DNA of 25,873 nt from Euryarchaeota archaeon UBA501 (GCA_002505685.1 DAVT01000062.1:1-25873); one strand, 5' to 3'; counted from the first letter of the stretch, positions 18,901-24,515 are shown. Notes: generated by a model not told the origin, from the letters alone. Numbers and translations: made by a program.

Positions 18901-20091
18901 TCCTGCTTCAGAGGCGTCGTTTAGCATCAACAAAATCAACTCCCCAGCGCCAGCAACTCGGTTTTGATATCCGTTTCTCGCGGCGTAAATATCTCCGTAT
19001 GGCACACCATTCACGCCATCTGAAATCCACCATAGAAGTCCTGCGCTTTGATCCCAAAGGCCGTCATCATTGGTATCGCGACCGTATGTTGGATTGGTTT
19101 TGTTGACAGGTGTTTCATCGCCAAACTCACCATCTCGATCAATATCGATGAGGATGGTGTCGTAGACACCTGAAATTTGTGTATCGATGACGAGTATATG
19201 CACAGTCCCTCCCGCGCGTTGGATAAGCTTAGAATCGGAATGCTCCCCATAGTGGTATATTCCAGAAACCGAGTAGGGGATGTTGGATATATCCCACCCT
19301 TGGTTATCGAGCAGAGAGTTATTGTCAGCATCAGAATCTGAATTTGTGGTGTCGACCCACCATGAATTCCCTGCACTCGGATAAGCCAATCCGTCACGTT
19401 GCCAACGCACCAATGAAATCGGATCGTGCATAATCCCCCATCCATCGTAGGGGGAATTCGGGTCGTCGAGAATGGCTTGAGTCCCATTGAGATCTGGGTG
19501 TGCGAAATCAATACCTGAATCTGCAACGGCAACACGAACGCCGCTACCATTGTAACCTCGCTCCCAAGCGTCTACTGCACCATGGATTTCTCCGCTTTTT
19601 ACAGAAGTTGGCTCACCAGGTAACGCCCCTACTGGTTCGGGGCCTGTGCTATCGTCATACACTGCGAATACACCTTCCACACCTGCTAATTTCGCCACCA
19701 AATATCCTGGCATTTTGACACGACGATGCTCTAAGATACCACTCGAAACAAAGACTTCTTGAAGATTCCCGGGGGCCTGCTCGGGCAAAATATCATGCGA
19801 TATTTGCCAATCATGTAGCGCTCTCAAGTCGCGCGTCAAAATCATCGGCTCTGCCTTGTCCATGGACGTCCAATACTCTAGACTGGGTGAAAACACAGTG
19901 CTCACTGGGAAAGTTGGTTGCGAGGTTTCACTTTGCTCCGAATGCGTGGAAAAATCAGATTCTCCAAATTGGTGGAAAAACGGCGCGTATGTGCTCAAAA
20001 CGAATAAAATAACCAATCCTATCGAAAGGATGACGCGGCGCATAGCGCCGCGACGGAGGCCATCGATGCTTGACTTTTCTCGTCGTTGCAT
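12979..20091 (-). CDS. giant secreted subtilisin-like (S8) protease, membrane-anchored, multi-modular
   Basis: From the ATG at 20091 the product is about 2370 residues. A basic N-terminus and signal/anchor helix (about 20-35) precede a probable inhibitor-like prodomain (about 60-155, ending MPGYLVAKLAGVEGVFAVYDD-type sequence). The S8 catalytic residues are all present: Asp191 (VADSGID), His400 (NHGTLCAS), oxyanion Asn505 (AVGNGGHG) and Ser586 (GTSLATP). About 190 extra residues lie between the catalytic Asp and His. Downstream are an EF-like Asp-rich loop (about 790-812) and a PPC-like domain (about 1160-1253, with DLDLYLYRDSNGNG). A CBM6/35-like module (about 1436-1581) and several Ig-like repeats with DxAGN endings (about 1690-2290) follow. 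A membrane helix lies at about 2305-2322 with a short acidic tail. Many N-x-S/T sites suggest glycosylation. Alternative starts are TTG 20106 and ATG 20043. It likely degrades extracellular protein. Confidence 0.93.
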   Translation of the reverse strand: MQRREKSSIDGLRRGAMRRVILSIGLVILFVLSTYAPFFHQFGESDFSTHSEQSETSQPTFPVSTVFSPSLEYWTSMDKAEPMILTRDLRALHDWQISHDILPEQAPGNLQEVFVSSGILEHRRVKMPGYLVAKLAGVEGVFAVYDDSTGPEPVGALPGEPTSVKSGEIHGAVDAWERGYNGSGVRVAVADSGIDFAHPDLNGTQAILDDPNSPYDGWGIMHDPISLVRWQRDGLAYPSAGNSWWVDTTNSDSDADNNSLLDNQGWDISNIPYSVSGIYHYGEHSDSKLIQRAGGTVHILVIDTQISGVYDTILIDIDRDGEFGDETPVNKTNPTYGRDTNDDGLWDQSAGLLWWISDGVNGVPYGDIYAARNGYQNRVAGAGELILLMLNDASEAGGNHGTLCASAVSAQGVVSNGAVLGMAPGAELIAVSNLYAGGSWLDSFRFISEGYDGNATTSHDQGHIGSFSFGNSAAHDDGADYWSLYLDWLTRVHSPQTTYFVAVGNGGHGYGTTASPGGAHGVISVGAFSSKGSTWGESASWSNRGPNSVSRLDPDIVAVGWSATGDRTLNEVTNANNAYTTWGGTSLATPIAAGLAAVMYEAWFNATGTWPDSQTFRDLVMSTADDRGYDPLVQGGGWMNASRAVQAIDGEEGSLLVSPASWMTGENEGAHRDGNLNFILPGQNQTMQLTLSNTGPEPMNVSLTPSELVPVAGHHMIWNSTDQGNNSTWDGHQSRPDWAFPLHIHGDANLSLPPEATLVRARAVMEGEGFDGNQNLQSENRLHLRIYRWTDSDGDGNWTTDSDNDSYVDDGEWTESNELAMITEHVYESGQVEARVGNPHDWEGDGLIVALWRQFVRDPNKDPLQIEFDWTAFGPANDSWISAPSNLTIAPQSTSVVNVTIDVPHTARGGLKQHGLQIEAETNNTTREWTWPVITNVAFSGPFSITPAPVDGNVSNQTLYEETWLQGAQRWGWRAESGDWKFLTLDWPTTLSGNGSIMIDVDWPDNPYTDVDIHWMSEADHPFYVDDPQAYGPRTVVMETGSVGQHQGGGKYAHYTNGGGSREIIIADDTSGTKQMMLHSAMHGVNTNDNPLNISVGYITPLGSGFTTTLSDWSQNSGISAHRIGSTMDLDIASISGSGFTIPQYLSSETVYQDDPADVTSSSYIREFTAATNELIELDIGCHQSGIDLDLYLYRDSNGNGVLDWGNEQVGSSGNFNCDESIAYTGGQAGTYWAVVHGYDLRASNTTFWLKWSEIGGSDLSVQGFSTLNSTQIQAQYPNGSSALAGSIPQSVIELNLSWNRPVSAGSWGGFVDLTLDSGGVIRLPYTFVLVDPAPETYFSLSNGTRTNESIPISMHAFDQGTGFNISGLSFDFDAQIPGTLPDLATLETITVDGQHSNNSLELWNHWNSNRIFSGGDHYSTENGAWQGIAASNGALSIEAESAMHNIEGDGPMWELSSVESNYSGTGYMTSVADGFDSGNLTTGSRISWEVEFDAIGTHSVKVRMKHHDAQANGIYLGLNGQLSGDISANSTSNYHPEVSAHYGGWNWVEHYVNVTAIGRQTFDIWIKESGVKIDRINILPNNQYWSNSSNWWWLDRDSASVPETASFYPTTSPLWEDVTLRSAWLNWSLPSDNQWHDYSSEVMDITNRLDNAQLIIEHDDIAPPIAIHNWRAFTNQSSLLDTWVITDPEATLWLNGTEISVDANGRANLELLLNPTIWGQSAFGQQGETNNLWDTSTWTWHGMNEFNLTAIDPAGNWNHANLSMVYDPWAPSNEGPGLPQLSFDSIRLPEWGDVHVPAEPYPHSMNLGEFIITRIFDGYEICLSAFAPSGEMMENQCQVDAAPPWEEMPGSNRPVMEENRFLFNFTEWPDNIYEIELRVTDWASNTGTHRTSIQIDRTEPEIEIYTPLQNQTLFDHHLSVEWGVSETSYQRVKIDGEVIWAGGNQGQNGSNWFNGSQSLLFDLNRTGNHTICISAIDLAGSWPSGTSGPNYNESCVEIHLPEETYWPMLYAPWNNTHVNTTTVWAELSLGPDQLFEWWQEGLNGTYYAIENGNVSVPIELVSGVNNLVFHLQALEKVFVYELVVNLDLEPPALIVENPENGHSTYRSIATVEGKCEFGLPVFVNVSGLITEGVCSDNGAFSIEANLPVIEGDWQMVTSQRDLAGNIALDIRTVITDKTAPSANQIWKETVCERQPTAPVWGEADIADCTATLELSILSSDVVDWTLTILNGEVEVFSQSGNGADYEDSEVLSFTAEGKPGAWTSTIEMIDAAGNRQRLQLTTNLDAPEATSGEQLKTLGSVQNLVFMGAIIIFLGVVQRMVSQRKENEGQQDLTWPSSTEYEDQLLAVDSMFEDDVVVSPAESTLSNTE

Positions 20092-20102
20092 CGGCGGACC
20101 GT

Positions 20103-20111
20103 TCAATAATC
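20103..20111 (+). promoter_or_regulatory. candidate TATA box for tRNA-Gln
   Basis: TCAATAATC lies about 23-31 bases before the tRNA-Gln 5' end, the spacing of an archaeal TATA box when transcription starts at or just before the tRNA. It sits immediately upstream of the divergent subtilase start, so the region may drive both directions. The match is by position and A/T content only. Confidence 0.35.
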
Positions 20112-20133
20112 AAAGCCGCACCCGAGGGGTAGG

Positions 20134-20209
20134 AGTCCCGTTGTGTAGCGGTCCATCATCTCTGGTTTTGGTCCAGGGGACGGAGGTTCGAATCCTCCCG
20201 GGACTACCA
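20134..20209 (+). tRNA. tRNA-Gln (anticodon TTG), CCA encoded
   Basis: A complete cloverleaf can be folded. The acceptor AGTCCCG pairs with CGGGACT, followed by discriminator A and an encoded CCA. The D arm has GTGT and TCAT, with a G-U pair and a U-U mismatch at its end. The anticodon stem TCTGG/CCAGG holds the loop TT-TTG-GT, giving anticodon UUG. The T arm GGAGG-TTCGAAT-CCTCC is perfect. The AGTCCCG...CGGGACT acceptor is typical of archaeal tRNA-Gln, which is usually charged by Glu-tRNA amidation (GatDE, not seen here). No intron is present. The last six bases overlap the stop codon end of the HD-domain gene on the other strand. Confidence 0.95.
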
Positions 20210-20653
20210 CTCTTCAATCGCCTTCTTGAACTCGCTCAAATCAAGGCCCTGCCCCTCATAAATTTCTGCTTGTAAGGCCATATCCAACTTGTCTAGATAA
20301 CGAACAAATTGTGACTCAGCAGAACTTTGCTCCTCATATTCATGGAAAATTTCCTCAGCATCTATTCCCATTGAGGCGAACGCTTCGCGTTCCAAACGCC
20401 TTTTTTCATCGACTGTGATTTCATCATGTGGTGTAATATCGCCTACGATGACTTCGGCGACATCGTGTAGTATGCACAACTCAAGCACGCGTTGCAAGTT
20501 CAAATCTTCAGGACACAATTGTGTTGCTAAAAGGGCCATACCCCACGAATGTGCTGCAACTGATTCAGGTTGCTTTACACCAGCGCGAACCCATCCTGCT
20601 CGAAGAACCGATTTCAATCCGAGCGCCTGAATCAGCGCATCCTTAGAATCCAT
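20204..20653 (-). CDS. HD-domain 5'-deoxynucleotidase-like protein (HDDC2/YfbR type)
   Basis: The 149-residue protein has a complete HD metal-dependent phosphohydrolase signature: His35 (AAHSWGMA), His63-Asp64 (LHDVAE), Glu67 with VGDITPHD (70-77), and Asp121 (YLDKLDM). The leading RAGWVRAGVKQPESVAAH segment and the SSAESQFVRYLDKLDMALQA segment match the HDDC2/YfbR branch. Characterised members remove phosphate from deoxynucleoside 5'-monophosphates. The product is slightly shorter than the usual 180-200 residues at the C-terminus. ATG at 20653 lies two bases after the acyl-CoA dehydrogenase stop, so the pair is cotranscribed and probably translationally coupled. The stop codon (TAG, 20204-20206) falls inside the antisense of the tRNA-Gln 3' end, leaving no space for a terminator between the two. 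Confidence 0.88.
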   Translation of the reverse strand: MDSKDALIQALGLKSVLRAGWVRAGVKQPESVAAHSWGMALLATQLCPEDLNLQRVLELCILHDVAEVIVGDITPHDEITVDEKRRLEREAFASMGIDAEEIFHEYEEQSSAESQFVRYLDKLDMALQAEIYEGQGLDLSEFKKAIEEW

Positions 20654-20655
20654 GA

Positions 20656-21867
20656 CTACTCCTCGATAGGATCGGGATTCTTGGCCAAGTCACGGGTAAT
20701 ATTCTTCTGATGACTTTCTAGGGTGCCTCCGCCAATCTCTAGCAATTTGGCATCACGCCACAATCGCTCAACGACATATTCCCCAACGTATCCGTATCCT
20801 CCCATGACTTGGATTGCACGATCTGCGATATTCTTCGCTGCAGTTGTGGCGAAAAGCTTGACGCCATCCGAATCGAGGCGTTGACCTCCTGAATCCAAAT
20901 CCATCACTCTACACGTTTCGTAAACATAGGCTCGCATTGCACGGTATTCAGCCCATGATTCACCAATATGTCGTTGCATTTGACCGAATTCTCGAATGGG
21001 CTTTCCGAAGGCTTCTCTTTCGCCCGCATAACGTGACATGTCCGCAAGGCAACGTCTTGCAATTCCGATGCCTTGTGCTGCCAATGCAACTCTCTCAATC
21101 TCAAGATTGCGCATCATGTGATGCATCGAACTTCCCGGTTCACCGACCAAATTTTCAGGAGGTACTATGCAATCCTCAAACACCAATTCTGCTGTATTTG
21201 AAGCACGCATGCCCAACTTGTCGAAAATTTTCTGCCCTGATTTGTAACCTGGCATCCCTTTCTCAATGATGAATGTCGAAATTTCGGGCCTGCCCTTTTC
21301 AGTGGTCCCGGTTCGCGCATATAGCCAAACGATATCTGCTGGAGTGCCATCCTCATCGATTACACCATTGGTGATCCACATCTTTCGACCATTGATGCAC
21401 CAATTTCCATCGTCTTGTCGTACCGCGTTGGTGGCCATACCCAATACATCGGTTCCATAATCCGGTTCAGACATCGCCATGCATCCCACCAACTCCCCGG
21501 AGCAAAGCCCAGGAAGATAGCGTTGCTTTTGCTCATCCGAACCGTTGAATGCAAGATTGTTTACAGTCAATTGGGAATGAGCAAGATATGCCAAACAGAA
21601 CCCCGGGTCAGAATAGGATAATTCCTCATTGACAATCGCTACGGCTGTGGCATCCATATTGGCTCCACCATATTCTTCTCCAACTGTGATGCCAAGAAGA
21701 CCGTAATCTCCGAGTTTGCGGAACAAATCAAGGTTGAATTTTTCATCGCGATCATACTCTAGCGCTTGTGGTTCAACCTCTTCTTTGACAAAGTCCCGAA
21801 CCATCTCACGAATCATTGCATGTTCCTCGGTTGGATTTGCTATGTCGAAGCTCCGCCAGTCGTCCAT
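20656..21867 (-). CDS. acyl-CoA dehydrogenase, isovaleryl-CoA dehydrogenase-like active site
   Basis: This flavoprotein family oxidises acyl-CoA to 2-enoyl-CoA and passes electrons to ETF. The 403-residue protein has the N-terminal helical domain, the FAD-contact segments AMSEPDYGTD (131-140) and MWITNG (163-168), and the C-terminal YAGEREAFGKPI (280-291) and VMGGYGYVGEYVVER (354-368). The usual catalytic Glu before GT near residue 380 is replaced by Gly (IGGGTLE), while Glu258 lies in LEIERVALA. This is the arrangement of isovaleryl-CoA dehydrogenase, where the base sits on another helix, so a branched-chain substrate such as isovaleryl-CoA from leucine is plausible. The ATG at 21867 gives a normal N-terminus; a GTG at 21891 would add eight residues. 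The gene follows tRNA-Glu by 52 bp and precedes the HD gene by two. Confidence 0.92.
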   Translation of the reverse strand: MDDWRSFDIANPTEEHAMIREMVRDFVKEEVEPQALEYDRDEKFNLDLFRKLGDYGLLGITVGEEYGGANMDATAVAIVNEELSYSDPGFCLAYLAHSQLTVNNLAFNGSDEQKQRYLPGLCSGELVGCMAMSEPDYGTDVLGMATNAVRQDDGNWCINGRKMWITNGVIDEDGTPADIVWLYARTGTTEKGRPEISTFIIEKGMPGYKSGQKIFDKLGMRASNTAELVFEDCIVPPENLVGEPGSSMHHMMRNLEIERVALAAQGIGIARRCLADMSRYAGEREAFGKPIREFGQMQRHIGESWAEYRAMRAYVYETCRVMDLDSGGQRLDSDGVKLFATTAAKNIADRAIQVMGGYGYVGEYVVERLWRDAKLLEIGGGTLESHQKNITRDLAKNPDPIEE

Positions 21868-21919
21868 GGTTACTCGACACGAGGCATGCACATGAAAATT
21901 ACCACAACATGGTGAGAGA

Positions 21920-21992
21920 TGCTCGTACCGGAATTCGAATCCGGGTCGATGGATTGAGAGTCCACCATGATGGGCCGCTACACCATACGAGC
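21920..21992 (-). tRNA. tRNA-Glu (anticodon CTC), CCA not encoded
   Basis: On the minus strand the acceptor GCTCGTA pairs perfectly with TACGAGC, followed by discriminator A and then TCT rather than CCA. The D arm is the same GTGT/TCAT type as in the nearby tRNA-Gln. The anticodon stem GTGGA/TCCAT surrounds CT-CTC-AA, giving anticodon CUC for Glu. The T arm CCGGA-TTCGAAT-TCCGG is perfect. Total length is 73 nt with no intron. The GGTGTAGCGG stretch is typical of archaeal tRNA-Glu. The acyl-CoA dehydrogenase ATG lies 52 bp downstream on the same strand. Confidence 0.95.
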
Positions 21993-22015
21993 GTATATCG
22001 GGCGACCGATTGCCC

Positions 22016-22022
22016 GTATATC
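22016..22022 (-). promoter_or_regulatory. candidate TATA box for tRNA-Glu
   Basis: GATATAC on the minus strand lies 24-30 bases upstream of the tRNA-Glu 5' end, the normal archaeal TATA position. A second GATATAC copy occurs at 21993-21999, directly before the tRNA. The two are separated by a CGGGC...GCCCG inverted repeat (5-bp arms). Support is positional. Confidence 0.4.
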
Positions 22023-22069
22023 AACAGAACGCTGCGACAATGCTCATTGCTGTTCAGTTTCAGAAAAAT

Positions 22070-22119
22070 ATGAATCTGAAAAACAGTGTACTGCGGCTCT
22101 TTTACACTTTTAGATTCAT
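22070..22119. repeat. 12-bp inverted repeat in the intergenic region before the small ORF
   Basis: ATGAATCTGAAA (22070-22081) and TTTTAGATTCAT (22108-22119) can pair over 12 positions with one G-U wobble, around a 26-base loop. The non-coding stretch 21993-22168 also holds the tRNA-Glu promoter candidate, and I see no other gene in it. The element could be an operator, an RNA hairpin or a terminator; position alone cannot separate these. Confidence 0.45.
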
Positions 22120-22168
22120 TTGCACCGACCTGCTTTTCTTGATAGGCAGTCCCACCTTGGAGACGAAC

Positions 22169-22363
22169 ATGCAACCCAAAAAAGTGCAGCAGAAAAATGT
22201 GGTCACATTTGCTTCTTTGATGGCAACTAGAAGACCACGTAGCCCAAAAGATGGAGCATTGGTACATGCCAGCGGACTGGAATCTACCGGAACATGGCGA
22301 CCATTGGTCAGAACCAGTGCTTGGAAACACGTACACAGACGCAGTCTTGAGGTGAAGGCATGA
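22169..22363 (+). CDS. hypothetical small basic protein (64 residues)
   Basis: This short frame is not recognised as any family. It encodes a basic, Cys-free 64-residue product starting MQPKKVQQKN and ending HRRSLEVKA. Support comes from context. A GGAG lies six to seven bases before the ATG. The stop codon overlaps the next gene's start as ATGA, and that gene's GAGGTG ribosome-binding site lies inside its last codons. The frame stays open upstream to 22010, and a minus-strand frame also crosses the region, so chance is possible. If it is not a gene, 21993-22359 is a 367-base non-coding stretch. Confidence 0.42.
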   Translation: MQPKKVQQKNVVTFASLMATRRPRSPKDGALVHASGLESTGTWRPLVRTSAWKHVHRRSLEVKA

Positions 22364-22632
22364 GTCGAACCAAGAGACTGCGTGCAGAGGTGCATAAATT
22401 TCTGAGCGAAAGAGGCAGGGCTAACACTGTCGAAGTGTTTGATCACCTCAACGAGCGTTTCAGTTGGGGCGCCACCATGAATCAAGTGGGAAATATACTG
22501 GCAAAAGATTCGAGATTCGAAAAAGTCGGCAGCGTTCGAGATTTCTTCAGAGGGGCACGATATAGCGTCTGCATATGGACTCTCTCGGGACGAGGATTAG
22601 GGGACGTAGGGCCGAACAAAGCCACTGCGTAG
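22360..22632 (+). CDS. small winged-helix-like DNA-binding protein
   Basis: The 90-residue protein has a basic N-terminus (MSRTKRLRAEVHKFLSERG). Predicted helices follow: residues 5-17, then TVEVFDHLNERF (23-34) and TMNQVGNILAKDSRF (39-53). A turn and short strands (FEKVGSV, then YSVCIWTL) complete a helix-turn-helix-plus-wing pattern. This resembles winged-helix regulators or RNA-binding adaptors in shape; I cannot name a family, so a regulatory role is only inferred. The last 15 residues look disordered. ATG 22360 has a strong GAGGTG with a five-base spacer (22349-22354) and overlaps the stop of the preceding small ORF by ATGA. The prenyltransferase gene starts 31 bp downstream and may be cotranscribed. 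Confidence 0.75.
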   Translation: MSRTKRLRAEVHKFLSERGRANTVEVFDHLNERFSWGATMNQVGNILAKDSRFEKVGSVRDFFRGARYSVCIWTLSGRGLGDVGPNKATA

Positions 22633-22663
22633 ACTCAAATATCGCCTGCGCAGGCCCCCTGCA

Positions 22664-23554
22664 ATGGTCCATCCTGTGTGGCACCTTGTTCGTGGAGGCA
22701 ATGTGCTAGTCGGTGCATCAACTGTTATCGTTGGTGCATTGATGGTTAAGACTGATTTCTCGCAAATTGACGTTGTTTTGGTGTTGCTACACGCACTTTG
22801 TGTAGCTACATTCATGGGGGCTTGGAATGCGTTCAATGACGTGCTGGATCATGAGGTTGATGCGCTAAACCATCCCGAAAGACCAATCCCCAGTGGGGAC
22901 CTCACATTAATTCAAGCGAAGGCAATTGGTAGGGCCGCTTTTTTGCTATCAATAATTTCCCTGCTTGGTGCTATGACAGTAGCGGCTCTATTCTCTGAAA
23001 ACCTGAGTGGATGGTTGCCAAGTATTGGGATTTGGTTTGTGGCGTTTTTGCTCATGTTCCACTACGAAATGGTCGTGCCCGCTTCATTCATGCTGAAACA
23101 CAAAGGGTTGGTTGGAAATCTAGCAATCTCTTTGCTTGTTGGAATCGTAATCGTATTTGGTGCCGCAGCAGTCAATGGGATCTCGAGTCCACTCGTTTGG
23201 ATTGTCGCCACGGTAGCAATGTTGGTGAATGCAGCCAGAGAAATTGTCAAAGATATAGAGGATGAGGAAGGGGACCTTGACCGAGAAACACTGCCAAAGA
23301 AGATTGGTGCAGATGGTTCTAGAGCAATTGCCCAACTTCTCATTATTTGCTCTTTCATACCTATTGTCGCCCCATATGCCAGGGAGATGTTGCCAATGCA
23401 ACTGCTATTGCTGCAATCTCCAGCGATGTTGGTGCTTATTTCGGTAAAGCCTAAACTCTATAGAGGAGAGGATTACGCTGCACAAAGAAGTTTAAGATTT
23501 GCAATGATGTTGGGGCTTGCTGGCTTCTTAGCGAGCGTGTTATATCCTTACTAA
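22664..23554 (+). CDS. UbiA-family prenyltransferase, probable digeranylgeranylglyceryl phosphate synthase
   Basis: The 296-residue membrane protein belongs to the UbiA prenyltransferase superfamily. In archaea the closest role is attaching the second geranylgeranyl chain to geranylgeranylglyceryl phosphate, a step in ether-lipid synthesis. The first Asp motif is NDVLDHEVD (58-66), followed by HPERPIPSG (70-78), both hallmarks. The second Asp-rich motif is DIEDEEGDLDRETLP (197-211). About eight or nine hydrophobic helices are seen. The ATG at 22664 is the only plausible start: the frame is open upstream to a TAG at 22607, but without another start codon. No Shine-Dalgarno sequence is seen. 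The TAA stop interlocks with the convergent argF stop. Related UbiA enzymes make quinones or hemes, so the exact lipid substrate is a family-based inference. Confidence 0.87.
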   Translation: MVHPVWHLVRGGNVLVGASTVIVGALMVKTDFSQIDVVLVLLHALCVATFMGAWNAFNDVLDHEVDALNHPERPIPSGDLTLIQAKAIGRAAFLLSIISLLGAMTVAALFSENLSGWLPSIGIWFVAFLLMFHYEMVVPASFMLKHKGLVGNLAISLLVGIVIVFGAAAVNGISSPLVWIVATVAMLVNAAREIVKDIEDEEGDLDRETLPKKIGADGSRAIAQLLIICSFIPIVAPYAREMLPMQLLLLQSPAMLVLISVKPKLYRGEDYAAQRSLRFAMMLGLAGFLASVLYPY

Positions 23555-24504
23555 TACAACTCTCTGTAGGCTTCGTAAGCTGCTGGATTGCACAGAAAAG
23601 TGAGAATGGCCATTTGTGCCCACATTCTATTCTCGGCCTGATCGAACACGATGCTATTTTCACTATCAATGACTGCGTCAGTAACCTCTTCTCCCCGATG
23701 GGCAGGTAGGCAATGCATGAACCCGTAATCGCTCTTTGCATGTACCACCAAATCTTCATTCACTTGGAAACCATCGAATGCTGACATTTTCTCTGAAAGA
23801 TGCTCTTCGCCCATACTAATGAAAACATCAGTATAGATGATTGATGCATTGTCACAAGCCTCTCTAGGACTATTTGTTTCAACCAATTCTGCCCCTGTTC
23901 CCTTTGCGATTTCGCGCGCTCTATCTACAACGTCAGTGTCAGGTTCGTATCCCTTAGGTACAGCCCACACACAATCGACACCCAGCATTGCGCAAGCTAG
24001 CATCAAATCATGCAGAACATTGTTCCCATCTCCGACCCACGCTACCCGCTCTCCCTCAAGTGAGGGGTTACGCTCCATGATGGTCATCAAATCAGCAGCT
24101 GCTTGGCATGGGTGGTGCTTGTCTGAAAGCGCATTAATCACAGGAACTGTCGCACTTTCCGAAAGTGTAGTCACCATGTCATGTCCAAAGCATCTGTAGG
24201 TAATTCCGTCCAAGAATCGAGAAAGAACTGCACCTGTATCGGCAATAGATTCTGACTTACCCATCTGGATATCACCTTTCAATAATGTAAGTGGTTGCCC
24301 ACCTAACTTGTGAATTCCAACCTCAAATGAAACTCGTGTCCGTGTACTCGGCTTCTCGTAGATGCAGCCGATGCTTAACTCGTCAAGCGGTTTGAAATCA
24401 TAATCAGTATCTGGATCTTGTTTGAACTGTATGGCCCACTGTAGAATGTCTCGAAAATCATCGCCTAAATCGTCAATAGCAAGTAGATGTTGAACTTCTG
24501 TCAA
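23551..24504 (-). CDS. argF: ornithine carbamoyltransferase
   Basis: ArgF joins carbamoyl phosphate and ornithine to give citrulline, in arginine synthesis. The 317-residue product has the carbamoyl-phosphate motif STRTR (53-57), HPCQ (131-134), DVFISMGEE (226-234) where the ornithine enzymes carry D-V-W-x-S-M-G, and HCLPAHRGEEV (264-274), which marks ornithine rather than aspartate carbamoyltransferases. Length is typical. The start is TTG at 24504: GAGGTG (24510-24515) lies five bases upstream, and no in-frame ATG exists until deep inside the protein. The ribosome-binding site overlaps the stop of the GPN GTPase gene, so the two are probably cotranscribed. Its stop shares bases with the prenyltransferase stop (CTAA), a minimal convergent junction. 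Confidence 0.95.
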   Translation of the reverse strand: MTEVQHLLAIDDLGDDFRDILQWAIQFKQDPDTDYDFKPLDELSIGCIYEKPSTRTRVSFEVGIHKLGGQPLTLLKGDIQMGKSESIADTGAVLSRFLDGITYRCFGHDMVTTLSESATVPVINALSDKHHPCQAAADLMTIMERNPSLEGERVAWVGDGNNVLHDLMLACAMLGVDCVWAVPKGYEPDTDVVDRAREIAKGTGAELVETNSPREACDNASIIYTDVFISMGEEHLSEKMSAFDGFQVNEDLVVHAKSDYGFMHCLPAHRGEEVTDAVIDSENSIVFDQAENRMWAQMAILTFLCNPAAYEAYRELY

Positions 24505-24509
24505 TTTCC

Positions 24510-24515
24510 CACCTC
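24510..24515 (-). promoter_or_regulatory. Shine-Dalgarno sequence that fixes the argF TTG start
   Basis: GAGGTG five bases before TTG (24504) on the minus strand, overlapping the TGA stop of the upstream GTPase gene. The same hexamer and spacing precede surE and the winged-helix gene, which supports use of the TTG. Confidence 0.75.

Noticed and set aside
21890..21919. T-run after tRNA-Glu as a terminator
   Set aside because: Only four T in a row, and the acyl-CoA dehydrogenase follows closely on the same strand, so it is too weak to call.
22102..22485. 127-codon minus-strand frame across the small ORF and winged-helix gene
   Set aside because: It overlaps a better supported plus-strand gene with a strong ribosome-binding site, and its product resembles nothing recognisable.
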